From Arenibacter palladensis (lineage in GTDB: Bacteria > Bacteroidota > Bacteroidia > Flavobacteriales > Flavobacteriaceae): 64,000 bases of DNA. The position numbers and the translations under genes are program-made. The notes beneath the pieces are model-generated. The model searched no databases and was not told where the DNA came from. It saw only the letters and a list, made by a program, of their open reading frames with translations. Location: contig NZ_FQUX01000005.1 in NCBI RefSeq assembly GCF_900129275.1, positions 124,001 to 188,000 of the forward strand. The letters run 5' to 3'. This document shows positions 1 to 8,928 of the stretch, in pieces. Within the stretch, counting starts at the first letter, position 1. Every line of letters begins with the position of its first letter.

Positions 1-884
1 GATTTTAATTTGGGGTGATTTTCCAAATTAAAGCTGTCCAACGGTTTCCCTAGAATTTCCAAGGTAGCATCTATATCCTCCCCTAAATAGATATCTGGTA
101 TTACATTGGGCGTTAATTCCACCGGGAGATTGTCTCCCAACCAAAGAAAATTGGACAATTCCAAGGAACTTTTTACGAAACGCACCTTGGCCTGTTCCAG
201 ATCCAAGGCACGGTTCTGAACCGCAATTTTTGCCTCTACGGTATCTATTGCAGCTATTTCACCTGCCAATGCCGTTGTTAGGACACCCTCAAAACGCATT
301 TGCGCGCTTGCAAAGAAATTATTTAAAATTTGACTGTCCTGATAGTCCTGCAACCATTGGAAGTAGGCAATCGACGCTTCGAACAGCACTTGGTTTACCT
401 GCAGATCCCTATCGGCCTTGGTCTGTTCCCTTAACAACTTTGCCTGTTTTAGGGTAGCCATGCGTTCATTGATCCAAAAACCTTGGCCTACGGACATAGA
501 TACGCCGGCACTATATAGACCATCATCCGGGACATTTTCTGACGGATTTAAATAGCTACCATCATTCTGTTCAAAGTTACCCTTCAACTCCAGGCCATAC
601 CAAGTAGGTATCTTAAATGCGGCATTAAGTCGATCATAATACTCAGTTCCCTTAAATTCCTTTCGATCATAATCCACTTCAATTTTAGGATCGAAACCGC
701 CTCGTGAACGCATTAGGTTCGCCTGCCCCATATCAATCTTCAACTCGGCCTGTTTGGCAATAGGATGGTATTTTTTAACATAGCCCAGATATTCCTTAAA
801 ATTTAGGATAACCTTATCCTGTTCTTGGGCACTTACTCCCAAGAAAAGTATTAAAAATAGGCTGTACAAATACTTATGCATCAT
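1..884 (-). CDS. TolC-like outer membrane efflux protein (partial, C-terminus beyond window)
   Basis: Outer membrane channel component of a tripartite exporter. The reading frame is open from the ATG at 884 to the left edge (about 294 residues). It starts with a signal peptide (MHKYLYSLFLILFLGVSAQE). It continues with the alternating helix and strand pattern of TolC-family proteins, including a segment around residues 50-70 rich in 'QAELKIDMGQANLMRSRG'-type helix and later long amphipathic helices. The start ATG at 884 overlaps the TGA of the upstream HlyD gene (ATGA), a normal coupled junction; a second ATG follows at 881. It is the last visible gene of the TetR-ABC-HlyD-TolC operon. The C-terminal part cannot be assessed. 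Family call from motif pattern and operon context. Confidence 0.85.
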   Translation of the reverse strand, partial: MMHKYLYSLFLILFLGVSAQEQDKVILNFKEYLGYVKKYHPIAKQAELKIDMGQANLMRSRGGFDPKIEVDYDRKEFKGTEYYDRLNAAFKIPTWYGLELKGNFEQNDGSYLNPSENVPDDGLYSAGVSMSVGQGFWINERMATLKQAKLLREQTKADRDLQVNQVLFEASIAYFQWLQDYQDSQILNNFFASAQMRFEGVLTTALAGEIAAIDTVEAKIAVQNRALDLEQAKVRFVKSSLELSNFLWLGDNLPVELTPNVIPDIYLGEDIDATLEILGKPLDSFNLENHPKLK

Positions 885-2230
885 TTTTCAGTTTTTGCAG
901 TAGATTTTGTAGGTTGGTAATAATTGGGCGGAAAACCATTGACCTGTCGCCAAAGTTCAAACCAAATGGGTACATCATCCAATAGGGCAAAAGTATTGGC
1001 CCCCGAGCCTACCCTTATTTGGGTTGGCCACGGTTCATCATCCGGATCTGGGGCCAACAACACTCTATATTTTCCATTTTCACTTATAAAGGTTTCAACC
1101 GCTACTACCTTACCGCCATAGGTACCATAGGATATATTGGGCCAACCACTGAAAACTATAGCAGGCCAACCATCAAATTGAATCCTAACCTTCTCCCCAA
1201 TATGAATTAAGGGCAAGTCCAATGGTTCCAAAAACGTTTCTACGGCCATGTCATATTCCGCCGGCATTATCCCTACAAGACGGTCCCCCTCTTTAAAAGT
1301 TTCCCCTATTCCCCCTTGCAAGGCCTTGTTTATATAACCACTTTGTGGAGCACGTATATAATACATTGCATTGCGCATCTCGTAATTAGTGTATGCATTT
1401 TCGAGCTTGGTTACCTGCGCCTCGGAATCGTATTGACTTGATTGGGCGGTAAACATATCGCTCTGCGCCTTGGAGATCTTATCCGTATACTCGGCCTGGA
1501 TACGGTTGATCTCCATTTCAGCATTTAAAACGTCATTCTTGGCAACCAATAATTTATTTTGCTGCGATATTAATTTAGCCTGGGTTTCTTGTAGCTTTAA
1601 GCGCTTTTCCTCCAAATCGGTCACTGCTTTTAGACCTTCCTTCTGTAATTGCTCCGTACGGTTATACTGTCTTTCGGCAATACTGATATTGGTTTTCGCA
1701 GCTTCCAGGTCTATACTATCGCTCTGTACTTTTAGATGGGATTGCATTAATTTATTCTTGGCCTGTTCCAATTTTAATTTCCGTTCCTTTCCCAAGGCGG
1801 AAATCTGATTGCCCAATGCATTTACCTTGCCCTCGTAAGACCCTACAGCCATAGACTTTGCATTAATTTGCTGCCTAGTCCGCTCTACCAATTTTGGATC
1901 GAAATATTCGTCCTTTACCTCGGAAATAAACAAAATTGTATCCCCCTTTTCAACAAAATCCCCTTCCTGTACGTACCACTTTTCTATTCTTCCGGGAATT
2001 GGGGATTGTATGGTCTGCGGCCTTTGGTCTGGCTTCAAGGTGGTGAGAAAACCGTTACCTCTAACATTTTGCGTCCATGGCAGGAAGAGAACGATAATCC
2101 CAAAAACAGCAGCACCCAGCAAAAACCGGTTAAAGTGCTTATAATGTCTCTCGTGAAAAACCCTCTCAGTTGACTTATAATCCTTTAGGTGTACTGTTTT
2201 ATTCAGCGGATTGTTAGAAATATTCAACAT
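881..2230 (-). CDS. HlyD-family periplasmic adaptor (membrane fusion protein)
   Basis: Adaptor linking the inner membrane ABC protein to the TolC channel. The 449-residue protein has a short cytoplasmic N-terminus, one membrane segment at about 36-52, then a split lipoyl-like region (residues about 85-105 'GRIEKWYVQEGDFVEKGD') and a long charged coiled coil (about 120-285) rich in Gln, Lys and Glu. The returning lipoyl/beta-barrel part is at about 290-345 ('YIRAPQSGYINKALQGGIGE'). The length and order are those of type I secretion adaptors (HlyD/PrtE type), not the shorter RND adaptors. It starts 6 bp downstream of the ABC gene and overlaps the tolC-like start by 4 bp. The substrate is unknown. 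Confidence 0.9.
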   Translation of the reverse strand: MLNISNNPLNKTVHLKDYKSTERVFHERHYKHFNRFLLGAAVFGIIVLFLPWTQNVRGNGFLTTLKPDQRPQTIQSPIPGRIEKWYVQEGDFVEKGDTILFISEVKDEYFDPKLVERTRQQINAKSMAVGSYEGKVNALGNQISALGKERKLKLEQAKNKLMQSHLKVQSDSIDLEAAKTNISIAERQYNRTEQLQKEGLKAVTDLEEKRLKLQETQAKLISQQNKLLVAKNDVLNAEMEINRIQAEYTDKISKAQSDMFTAQSSQYDSEAQVTKLENAYTNYEMRNAMYYIRAPQSGYINKALQGGIGETFKEGDRLVGIMPAEYDMAVETFLEPLDLPLIHIGEKVRIQFDGWPAIVFSGWPNISYGTYGGKVVAVETFISENGKYRVLLAPDPDDEPWPTQIRVGSGANTFALLDDVPIWFELWRQVNGFPPNYYQPTKSTAKTEK

Positions 2231-2236
2231 AAATTC

Positions 2237-3904
2237 TTAAATTTTAGAAACGACCTTACCGTTTTCCAAGGTTATTATGTTTTGGAATCGGTTCAACCAT
2301 TTGGGGTCCTGGCTTACCACTATCAAGGACCAAGGATTTTTATCGTCCGTTAAGAAGTTTATAATCTTAATAGCTTCAACCTCATCAAATTGAATTAAGG
2401 GATCCTTTAATAATAATAGTTTTGGTTTCCTTACGATACTCCGTGCCAGGACAATTTTTTTAGAAACTGTAAATGGCATCTGTTGTCCCTCAGGGTATAC
2501 CATGCTATTGATCCCCTTCGGCTGTTCTTTTACATATTGCAGCAATCCCGTATTTTCCATGGCCCATTGCACATCCTTTTCGCTTATGCTCTTATCGCCA
2601 AAAGTGATATTATCCAAAATGGTACCCTCAAAAGGTTTCTCCTCGGTTAGGGATTGCCCCAAAAAAGAACGGTAGTGATTTGGATTTATGCCTTTTAGGG
2701 ATACGTTGTTGACGTAAATATTACCATCATCGGGCTGTATCAGGCCTGCAATTAGACGCAACAAGGTCGACTTGCCGGAACCGTTGGCCCCTAAAACCAA
2801 TAAACGGGTTTTGGGAGCTATTTTTAAGGATACATCGTCCAATATATTCCTACCTATTTTTGATGCGCCAAAGGACACTCTGTCCAACTCCACATAAAAA
2901 TCATCCTCTTCATGTAAGGGTCTTTCTCCTTGCTGCTCTTCCAAATCCTTATCCACTACCTGCCCCAGTTTTTCCAGTGATGTAAAAAGGTCGTAAAATG
3001 TTTCCAAACTTCGGGTCAATTTCTCCACGGAACTAATGACCAAGAGAATGATAATCTCTGCAGCTACGAACTGCCCAATATTCATCTCCTGATTAAGCAC
3101 CAATAGCCCCCCGATCAGTAACAGACCTGCTGTTACCAGTACCTTGAACCCAATCATCTGTATAAACTGTATGACCAGAATACGAAAATGACTTTCACGT
3201 GCCTCCAAATAATCCAATACCAGGGCATCGTTCTTGTCCAATGCCAGGCTGGTCCTGCCAGATAATTTAAAGCTTATCAAAGAGCGGGCAACTTCCTGTA
3301 TCCAGTGGGCCACCTTATATTTTCGCTTAGATTCTTCAAGACTGGTATCCATCCCTTTTTGGGCGGTAAATTTGAAGACCACGTAAATAAGCAGTAATAA
3401 TAAAATTCCGTACACGATAAAAAACGGGTGATAAAAAGACAAGAGTATCAACCCAAATACAATCTGTAGAACAGCCGCGGGAAAATCCAACAAAATCTTT
3501 GCCAAGCCCTTTTGAACATTCAGGGTGTCAAAAAACCTATTGGCCAGTTCCGGCGGATAGTAATTGTGGAGTTCGCTCATCTTTATTTTAGGAAAACGGT
3601 ACGTAAATTCGAACGATGCCCTGGTAAATATCTTCTGCTGAACATTCTCTATGATACGGATCTGCATTAATTGTAATATGCCTCCAAAGGCTACTCCACC
3701 CGTTACCAGCACCACTAAAACTATCCATGAAGTACTGATCTCGGCACTTTGGATGAGATTAATAATAGCCTGTATACCCAAGGGCAAAGAAAGATTAACG
3801 AGCCCTGCAAAAATGGCATAATAAAAGGTCTGCAACACATCCCTTTTATCAAGTTTTAGCAGACCCAGTAGCCGCTGCCATGCGGTCAATACGTTTTTAG
3901 CCAT
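2237..3904 (-). CDS. ABC exporter (membrane domain plus degenerate ATPase domain)
   Basis: 555-residue half-transporter: membrane domain at about 20-310, ATPase domain at about 335-555. Walker A is intact (GANGSGKST, 372-380) and the Q-loop Gln is at 417. The signature position that should read LSGGQ reads MPFTV (476-480). Walker B reads LLLLKD, so the Mg-binding Asp is Lys500 and the catalytic Glu is Asp501. The switch His is Gln532 ('IVVSQD'). ATP binding looks possible but normal hydrolysis does not. There is no C39 peptidase domain. It begins 1 bp after the TetR gene and feeds HlyD and TolC genes. The frame is uninterrupted, so it looks selected rather than decayed. It may be a regulatory or slow ATPase, or may pair with another ABC half elsewhere. 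Confidence 0.88.
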   Translation of the reverse strand: MAKNVLTAWQRLLGLLKLDKRDVLQTFYYAIFAGLVNLSLPLGIQAIINLIQSAEISTSWIVLVVLVTGGVAFGGILQLMQIRIIENVQQKIFTRASFEFTYRFPKIKMSELHNYYPPELANRFFDTLNVQKGLAKILLDFPAAVLQIVFGLILLSFYHPFFIVYGILLLLLIYVVFKFTAQKGMDTSLEESKRKYKVAHWIQEVARSLISFKLSGRTSLALDKNDALVLDYLEARESHFRILVIQFIQMIGFKVLVTAGLLLIGGLLVLNQEMNIGQFVAAEIIILLVISSVEKLTRSLETFYDLFTSLEKLGQVVDKDLEEQQGERPLHEEDDFYVELDRVSFGASKIGRNILDDVSLKIAPKTRLLVLGANGSGKSTLLRLIAGLIQPDDGNIYVNNVSLKGINPNHYRSFLGQSLTEEKPFEGTILDNITFGDKSISEKDVQWAMENTGLLQYVKEQPKGINSMVYPEGQQMPFTVSKKIVLARSIVRKPKLLLLKDPLIQFDEVEAIKIINFLTDDKNPWSLIVVSQDPKWLNRFQNIITLENGKVVSKI

Positions 3905-3905
3905 C

Positions 3906-4583
3906 TTATTTTGTCCTTAAAGTGTGAAAAACCAGATCTGTGAAATATTTGGTAGCATCCCCTTTTTCATGACAGTCCGTTAGCGTTGGAAAATGATCCT
4001 TTAAAAAATACTGGTGAAGGGAACCTTCCAGAATAGTACTTGCCAAACTGGAGGGATACTTATATTCGGAATCTACCGCAGATATCATTTCGTTAAAGCG
4101 CTCAATCATTCTTTTATAAATTACAAAATAGCCTTCCTTGTTCTCGGAATCTATTTCTTTGGTCAAATATGATTTTGAGTATTCGTTGATTACAATATTG
4201 TTCAACAAAACTTCATTAATGTAGGAGAAAGCGGAATCCTCTACTGTAGGCCGCGTAACAATTTCTATAGCCTTTTTTAATTTTTCGGAAGAATCGGCAA
4301 TACTATTTGTTGCAAAGACCAATTGATATTCCAACCAACCCCAATACCAGGAGGTAAGGTATAACAGCAATTTGTGCTTGTTCTCAAAGTATCGGTATAT
4401 TGAGCTTTCATTGGAACCAATTTGATTACCCAACTTTTTAAAGGTAAACCCCTCAAAACCAATATCGTTTATCATTAAAATACTTTGCTCAATAATCCGT
4501 TTCCCCAAGTCTGAAGATTGTGGATCCTTAACATAGATCTTATCGTTTATTTTAATTGTCACCGAACCAAATAGACGCTCCAT
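3906..4583 (-). CDS. TetR/AcrR-family transcriptional regulator
   Basis: 225-residue regulator. An N-terminal TetR DNA-binding domain covers about 25-75, with the helix-turn-helix core 'FTFKKLGNQIGSNESSIYRY' followed by the typical 'YFENKHKLLLYL'. The C-terminal ligand-binding domain is not recognisable to a subfamily. It is the first gene of the export operon, 1 bp before the ABC gene, so it probably represses its own operon and responds to a compound that the pump exports. A perfect palindrome next to its -7 element (4611-4623) supports autorepression. The ligand is unknown. Confidence 0.88.
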   Translation of the reverse strand: MERLFGSVTIKINDKIYVKDPQSSDLGKRIIEQSILMINDIGFEGFTFKKLGNQIGSNESSIYRYFENKHKLLLYLTSWYWGWLEYQLVFATNSIADSSEKLKKAIEIVTRPTVEDSAFSYINEVLLNNIVINEYSKSYLTKEIDSENKEGYFVIYKRMIERFNEMISAVDSEYKYPSSLASTILEGSLHQYFLKDHFPTLTDCHEKGDATKYFTDLVFHTLRTK

Positions 4584-4602
4584 ACCAAAAATTTAATGCT
4601 CG

Positions 4603-4665
4603 CAAATATAATAGTAATACTATCAATGTGTAATAGTTTAACAACTGTTTAACAATAGTAATACT
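4603..4665 (-). promoter_or_regulatory. Promoter and probable TetR operator
   Basis: On the minus strand a perfect Bacteroidota -7 element, TATATTTG, lies at 4610-4603, 20 bp upstream of the tetR start. Directly against it is the palindrome ATAGTA-A-TACTAT (4611-4623). A second, nearly complete copy (ATAGTAATACT) lies at 4655-4665. Two copies of the same 11-base core, one overlapping the promoter spacer, is the arrangement expected for an autorepressed TetR operon. That TetR is the binder is inference. Confidence 0.6.
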
Positions 4666-4670
4666 TTTTT

Positions 4671-5035
4671 TTTAATTAGTCTGAGATATCGAATTCACCA
4701 TACTAATCAAGCATTGTAAACATTTATCAAAATTTACAATAGACCTATGGATATAGGTAATGTAGGGTATCCTCAATTTTGAGATCTACATGCACATGGC
4801 ACCATTATTTTATACTTTAAAGTCATCGTATTTACTCAACGGTTTGGCAGGGATTGGTGCAACACCTTGGAGGGGAAATACTATTAGCCAGTACAACGTA
4901 AATACAGGTTCATAACCCTATTGTTCACATCTCCCATAAAAAGCTACATAAATTATTACCCCAAAGATGACCTGTGATTGGTAAGTTCAGCATTTAAATA
5001 CTTTATTTTGCACTAAACATAGGAAATACATTAAC
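4671..5035. other. Intergenic stretch with no recognised feature
   Basis: Between the tetR operator and the next gene I see AT-rich sequence without an ORF, hairpin or repeat shared with the rest of the window. A weak -7-like run (TTATTTTG, about 5003-5010) lies before the gene at 5036. Confidence 0.5.
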
Positions 5036-5629
5036 ATGATACGTCTGCCTATATTGATTGGACTTCTGGTTTTTATTGCAACAAAATCCACTGTTCCCAA
5101 CACATCGAAATATTTTGATATCGTTCTAAAGGACAAAATAGTAGGTGTTTTAAAAGTGAGTCAAAACACCAAAGATTCAACAACCTATTATCAAAGTTCA
5201 GCGGTCATAAAAACCAGACTCATCAAAGACTTTGAGGTAGATTATAATTATGATGTAAGCTTTAATGATATGCTGCTAAAAAAAGCCAATGTCCAAATTA
5301 CAGTGAATGACAAGCCACATTCCGAAACAATTACACTATGGAAAGATGGGTATTATCAAATAACCAAAAACAGCAATGAGGAAAATACCATTGTTGAACC
5401 CATTGCCTACACCACTATTCTATTGTATTTTCAAGAACCTGTAGACATAGATCGTTGTTATTCCGAACAGGATGGGAGCATAAATCATATTGTGTCCCTT
5501 GGAAACCACACTTATAAAAAAATTAATTCACAGGGAAAGGAGAATACCTATTATTACAATAATGGAATTTTAAAAAAAGCCGTTATCGATGGCGGTATTA
5601 TAAATTTTGAAATGGTTGCAAGGGATTAG
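5036..5629 (+). CDS. Small secreted protein of unknown function (DUF6134-like)
   Basis: 197 residues with an N-terminal hydrophobic segment (about 4-17) that looks like a signal peptide, and no other membrane helix. The mature part is beta-rich: 'YFDIVLKDKIVGVLKVSQ' near 28-45, repeated short strands, and a C-terminal 'TYKKINSQGKENTYYY'. The opening pattern (a strand ending in 'G.LKV' followed by Tyr-rich strands) reminds me of the flavobacterial DUF6134 family, but I cannot confirm this. It stands alone between the TetR operon and a tRNA gene. Function not assigned. Confidence 0.75.
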   Translation: MIRLPILIGLLVFIATKSTVPNTSKYFDIVLKDKIVGVLKVSQNTKDSTTYYQSSAVIKTRLIKDFEVDYNYDVSFNDMLLKKANVQITVNDKPHSETITLWKDGYYQITKNSNEENTIVEPIAYTTILLYFQEPVDIDRCYSEQDGSINHIVSLGNHTYKKINSQGKENTYYYNNGILKKAVIDGGIINFEMVARD

Positions 5630-5675
5630 ATTATCATTATGGTTATAGTATTTTCTACTTGTCGAAACTTATAAA

Positions 5676-5708
5676 CAAAAAAAGCTCCTCATTTCTGAAG
5701 AGCTTTCT
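5676..5708 (-). terminator. Rho-independent terminator after tRNA-Leu
   Basis: Reading the minus strand, AAAGCTC pairs with GAGCTTT around a short loop (5681-5707), followed at once by a run of T residues. It begins 8 bp after the tRNA 3' end, so it should end the tRNA transcript. Confidence 0.75.
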
Positions 5709-5714
5709 ACTAAG

Positions 5715-5796
5715 TACAGGCGGAGAGACTCGAACTCTCACACCTCACGGCACTAGATCCTAAGTCTAGCGTGTCTACCAATTCCACCACGCCTGC
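5715..5796 (-). tRNA. tRNA-Leu (anticodon UAG)
   Basis: 82-nt class II tRNA on the minus strand. The acceptor stem GCAGGCG pairs with CGCCTGT (G-U at the end pair) with discriminator A. The D-arm contains GGTGGAATTGGTAGAC. The anticodon stem is CTAGA/TCTAG around loop CTTAGGA (anticodon TAG at 5762-5760). A variable arm and the T-loop GTTCGAGTC follow. CCA is not encoded. A long variable arm plus this anticodon identifies leucine (reads CUN codons). A terminator follows. Confidence 0.96.
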
Positions 5797-5843
5797 ATTT
5801 CAATATTTACATGAGGCACTAGATTCAACCCTAGTTGGCTACC

Positions 5844-5896
5844 TCCCGATAGCTATCGGGACCAGCATGCCTACATTTAACCCGATTATTATCGGG
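5844..5896. repeat. Pair of short palindromes (CCCGAT...ATCGGG)
   Basis: A perfect 18-bp palindrome (TCCCGATAGCTATCGGGA, 5844-5861) and, 19 bp on, CCCGAT-TATT-ATCGGG (5881-5896) share the same arms. They sit between the tRNA and the dipeptidase gene and could form two small hairpins or one larger cruciform. No gene function is implied. Confidence 0.65.
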
Positions 5897-5985
5897 ATGC
5901 AAATATAAAGTAATTTTTCAATTTTAAAATACTTAGCCAATAAAAAGTTCTTTTTTGTAAATTTAGCCTTCAATTAAACCAAAAC

Positions 5986-7374
5986 ATGCAAGACATTTCG
6001 GAGTACCTAGTCAAGAACAAAGAACGTTTTATCAATGAGTTGATACACCTCCTAAAGATACCCTCAGTGAGCGCCGACCCAGCGTATTCCCAGGATGTCA
6101 TCAATGCTTCCGAAGCCGTTAAGGCCTCATTGTTGGAGGCCGGTTGCGATACCGCAGAAATATGTGAAACCAATGGATACCCTATCGTCTACGGTGAAAA
6201 AATAATAAATCCGGAATTGCCCACCGTTTTGGTTTACGGGCATTATGACGTTCAACCCGCAGATCCCATAGACCTTTGGAACTCGCCTCCTTTTGAGCCC
6301 ATAATAAAATCCACCGATATCCACCCCGAAGGGGCCATCTTTGCTAGGGGCGCCTGCGATGACAAGGGACAAATGTATATGCATGTAAAGGCTCTGGAGT
6401 TCATGGTGAAAACTAACCAATTGCCCTGCAATGTAAAATTTATGATAGAAGGGGAAGAGGAAGTAGGCAGTGAAAATTTGGGAACTTTCGTGGCCGAAAA
6501 CAAAGAAAAATTGGCTAACGACATTATCCTAATTTCGGACACCGGCATGATTGCCAACAATGTGCCTTCCATAACTACGGGGCTAAGGGGATTAAGTTAT
6601 GTGGAAGTTGAAGTAACAGGACCCAATAGAGACCTGCATTCCGGCTTGTATGGCGGCGCAGTAGCCAACCCTATCAACGTATTGGCCAAAATGATTGCCG
6701 CGCTACATGACGAAAACAACCACATTACCATCCCTGGGTTCTATGACAAGGTAGAAGAACTCTCCAAAGAAGAACGGGCGGAAATGGCCAAGGCCCCTTT
6801 TAGCCTGGAGAACTACAAAAAAGCCTTGGATATAAAGGCCGTTTATGGAGAAAAAGGCTATACCACCAACGAGCGCAACTCCATTAGACCCACTTTGGAC
6901 GTTAACGGAATTTGGGGCGGATATATAGGTGCCGGAGCAAAAACGGTTATTGCCAGTAAGGCCTATGCCAAAATCTCCATGCGACTGGTTCCTAATCAGG
7001 ATTGGAAAGAAATAACAAATCTGTTCAAGACCCATTTCGAAAGTCTGGCACCGGAGGGAGTTACGGTCAAAGTCACCCCACACCATGGTGGCCAAGGTTA
7101 TGTAACACCTATAGACAACAACGCCTATAAGGCGGCTTCAAAAGCCTATGAAACCACCTTTGGCAAGACCCCAATACCTCAGCGTAGTGGTGGCAGTATC
7201 CCCATTGTTTCGCTTTTCGAACAAGAATTGAAAAGCAAGACCATCCTTATGGGCTTTGGGCTGGACAGCGATGCCATTCATTCTCCCAACGAGCATTTTG
7301 GCGTTTGGAACTACCTAAAGGGCATAGAGACCATTCCCTATTTCTATCAATACTTTACGGAATTATCAAAATAA
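5986..7374 (+). CDS. M20-family dipeptidase (zinc metallopeptidase)
   Basis: 462 residues, the usual length for CNDP/PepV-type M20 dipeptidases, with no signal peptide, so probably cytoplasmic. The metal site is complete: 'VYGHYDVQPAD' (His-x-Asp near 86-88), 'ARGACDDKGQM' (bridging Asp), 'EGEEEVGS' (catalytic Glu and metal Glu), 'ISDTG', and the C-terminal 'DAIHSPNEHFG' His. The dimerisation or lid domain is inserted between about 195 and 330. It would cleave dipeptides to amino acids. It is a single-gene unit; the stretch after it is the repeat cluster. A -7-like TAAATTTA lies at 5958-5965. Confidence 0.92.
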   Translation: MQDISEYLVKNKERFINELIHLLKIPSVSADPAYSQDVINASEAVKASLLEAGCDTAEICETNGYPIVYGEKIINPELPTVLVYGHYDVQPADPIDLWNSPPFEPIIKSTDIHPEGAIFARGACDDKGQMYMHVKALEFMVKTNQLPCNVKFMIEGEEEVGSENLGTFVAENKEKLANDIILISDTGMIANNVPSITTGLRGLSYVEVEVTGPNRDLHSGLYGGAVANPINVLAKMIAALHDENNHITIPGFYDKVEELSKEERAEMAKAPFSLENYKKALDIKAVYGEKGYTTNERNSIRPTLDVNGIWGGYIGAGAKTVIASKAYAKISMRLVPNQDWKEITNLFKTHFESLAPEGVTVKVTPHHGGQGYVTPIDNNAYKAASKAYETTFGKTPIPQRSGGSIPIVSLFEQELKSKTILMGFGLDSDAIHSPNEHFGVWNYLKGIETIPYFYQYFTELSK

Positions 7375-7390
7375 GCTAGATTATTCTTAG

Positions 7391-8760
7391 CTGGGCGTTG
7401 CCCTCACGGGCCGCTCTTTCCGCTATATCTTTTTTGGCAGCTATCATGTCCTGCAAGGTTTCGAAAACCTTGTAGGACTAAAACCATCGTCCAACTGAGA
7501 TACCTACAAGGTTTTCGAAACCTTGCAGGAGTAAGGCCAAAAAAGGATGCCGCTGCAAAAGCTAACGCAAAATCAATTAACGTTGATGCCCAGTTTTTGC
7601 AATATAATGCTCCCCGCCCTGTACAGGGAGGGGTGGATTCTTTACTGACAGCGAGTCGGCAAAGAAGACGGGGCGGGTAGAAAGCCCTTAGCAATAGGGA
7701 TTGCACCAATAGCCACGACAAAAAAAGTCGGGATGCCACCTTCCCCTGCACACCATTGGGTAGTCCTGCGAGGTTTTCAAAACCTTGTAGGACTCAAGCA
7801 CTTAGCCTAGTAAAACTTCCAGACAAATTAAAACGCTCTTACTACATACCTACAAGGTTAAAAAAACCTTGCAGGATGAGAAACAGACCGATAAAAAGTT
7901 AAAAAAAGTGGCTCCACACCCTGGACAGGGAGGGGTGGATTCTTTACCGACAGCGGGCCGGGAAAGAAGACGGGGCGGGTAGAAAGACCGTAAAAGCAGA
8001 GATTGCTCCAATTGCCACATCGCAACAGTCAAAGGATGCACACCACCCGTAACCATGTCCTATCAATCGCATGGCAGTCCTGCAAGGTTTCGAAAACCTT
8101 GTAGGACTCAAGCACCTAGCTTAACAAGACTTCCAGACAAATTAAAACGCTCTTACTACATACCTACAAGGTTAAAAAAAACCTTGCAGGATTAGAAGCA
8201 AACCTAAACGGGAAAAAACCTGATAAGCAATCATTACCTAACACCATACCTACAAGGTTATGCAAACCTTGCAGGAGTAAGGCCAAAAAAGGATGCCGCT
8301 ACAATAGCTAACGCAAAATTAATTAACGTTGATGCCCAGTTTTTGCAATATAATGCTCTCCACCCTGTACAGGGAGGGGTGGATTCTTTACCGACAGCGG
8401 GTCGGGAAAAGAGACGGGGCGGGTAGAAAGACCGTAAAAGCAGAGATTGCTCCAATTGCCACATCGCAACAACCCATTGATGCACACCACCCGTAACCAT
8501 GTCCTATCAATTGCATGGCAGTCCTGCAAGGTTTCGAAAACCTTGTAGGACTCAAGCACTTAGCCTAGCAAAACTTCCAGACAAATAAAAACGCTCTTAC
8601 CACATACCTACAAGGTTAAAAAACCTTGCAGGATTAGAACCAAGCCTACACCGGAAAACCAGATAAGCAATGATGACCAGACAACATACCTAGAAGGTTT
8701 TGGAAACCTTGCAGGAGTAAGGCCAAAAAAGGATGCCGCTGCAATAGTGAACGTAAAATG
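7391..8760. repeat. Composite palindromic repeat cluster A
   Basis: A 1.4-kb non-coding stretch built from repeated parts. (1) Ten palindromes of the type CCTGCAAGGTT...AACCTTGTAGG or its mirror, at about 7448-7478, 7501-7530, 7762-7794, 7847-7875, 8076-8108, 8161-8191, 8247-8276, 8520-8552, 8605-8633 and 8687-8716. (2) Three GC-rich cores with GGGGTGGATTCTTTAC, GACAGCG and GACGGGGCGGGTAGAAAG at 7610-7690, 7913-7985 and 8350-8428. (3) Three copies of CCAAAAAAGGATGCCGCT at about 7537, 8283 and 8724; the first faces an inverted partner (CTTTCCGCTATATCTTTTTTGG, about 7415-7436, written here as a mixed motif). ORFs within are by-products of the repeats. The same parts recur in clusters B and C. 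Confidence 0.85.
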
Positions 8761-8868
8761 AATTTACAAAAAACAATCTCTTGGGTCAATCCCTAAGCCA
8801 TTTGGCCTGGCCAAACTATTTACTCAACCGGAAATTAATAATTATTCCTCCCAGCAAGAAAAACACCT

Positions 8869-8914
8869 CTACACTTGTAGAATTAAAATATTTGCTCTAT
8901 GTTTGTAGAGCAAA
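8869..8914 (+). promoter_or_regulatory. BlaI-type operators overlapping the promoter
   Basis: Two palindromes precede the regulator gene: CTACA-CT-TGTAG (8869-8880), and a 24-bp one with arms TTTGCTCTA and TAGAGCAAA (8891-8914). A perfect -7 element TATGTTTG (8898-8905) lies inside the second, and a TTG (8875-8877) inside the first lies 20 bp upstream of it, at the -33 position. TACA/TGTA half-sites are known for BlaI/MecI repressors. Binding would cover both promoter elements, so this is probably the autoregulatory operator. Confidence 0.75.
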
Positions 8915-8928
8915 TAATCATTTTACGA

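Noticed and set aside
230..457. Plus-strand ORF at the left edge
   Set aside because: It is the shadow of the minus-strand TolC-like gene, which is open over the whole stretch with a signal peptide and a coupled start.
7404..8559. Minus-strand ORFs in cluster A with similar products (for example 7404-7751, 7850-8056, 8258-8500)
   Set aside because: Their similarity comes from reading the repeated GC-rich core in the same frame; they lack upstream signals, span palindromes, and change ends from copy to copy.
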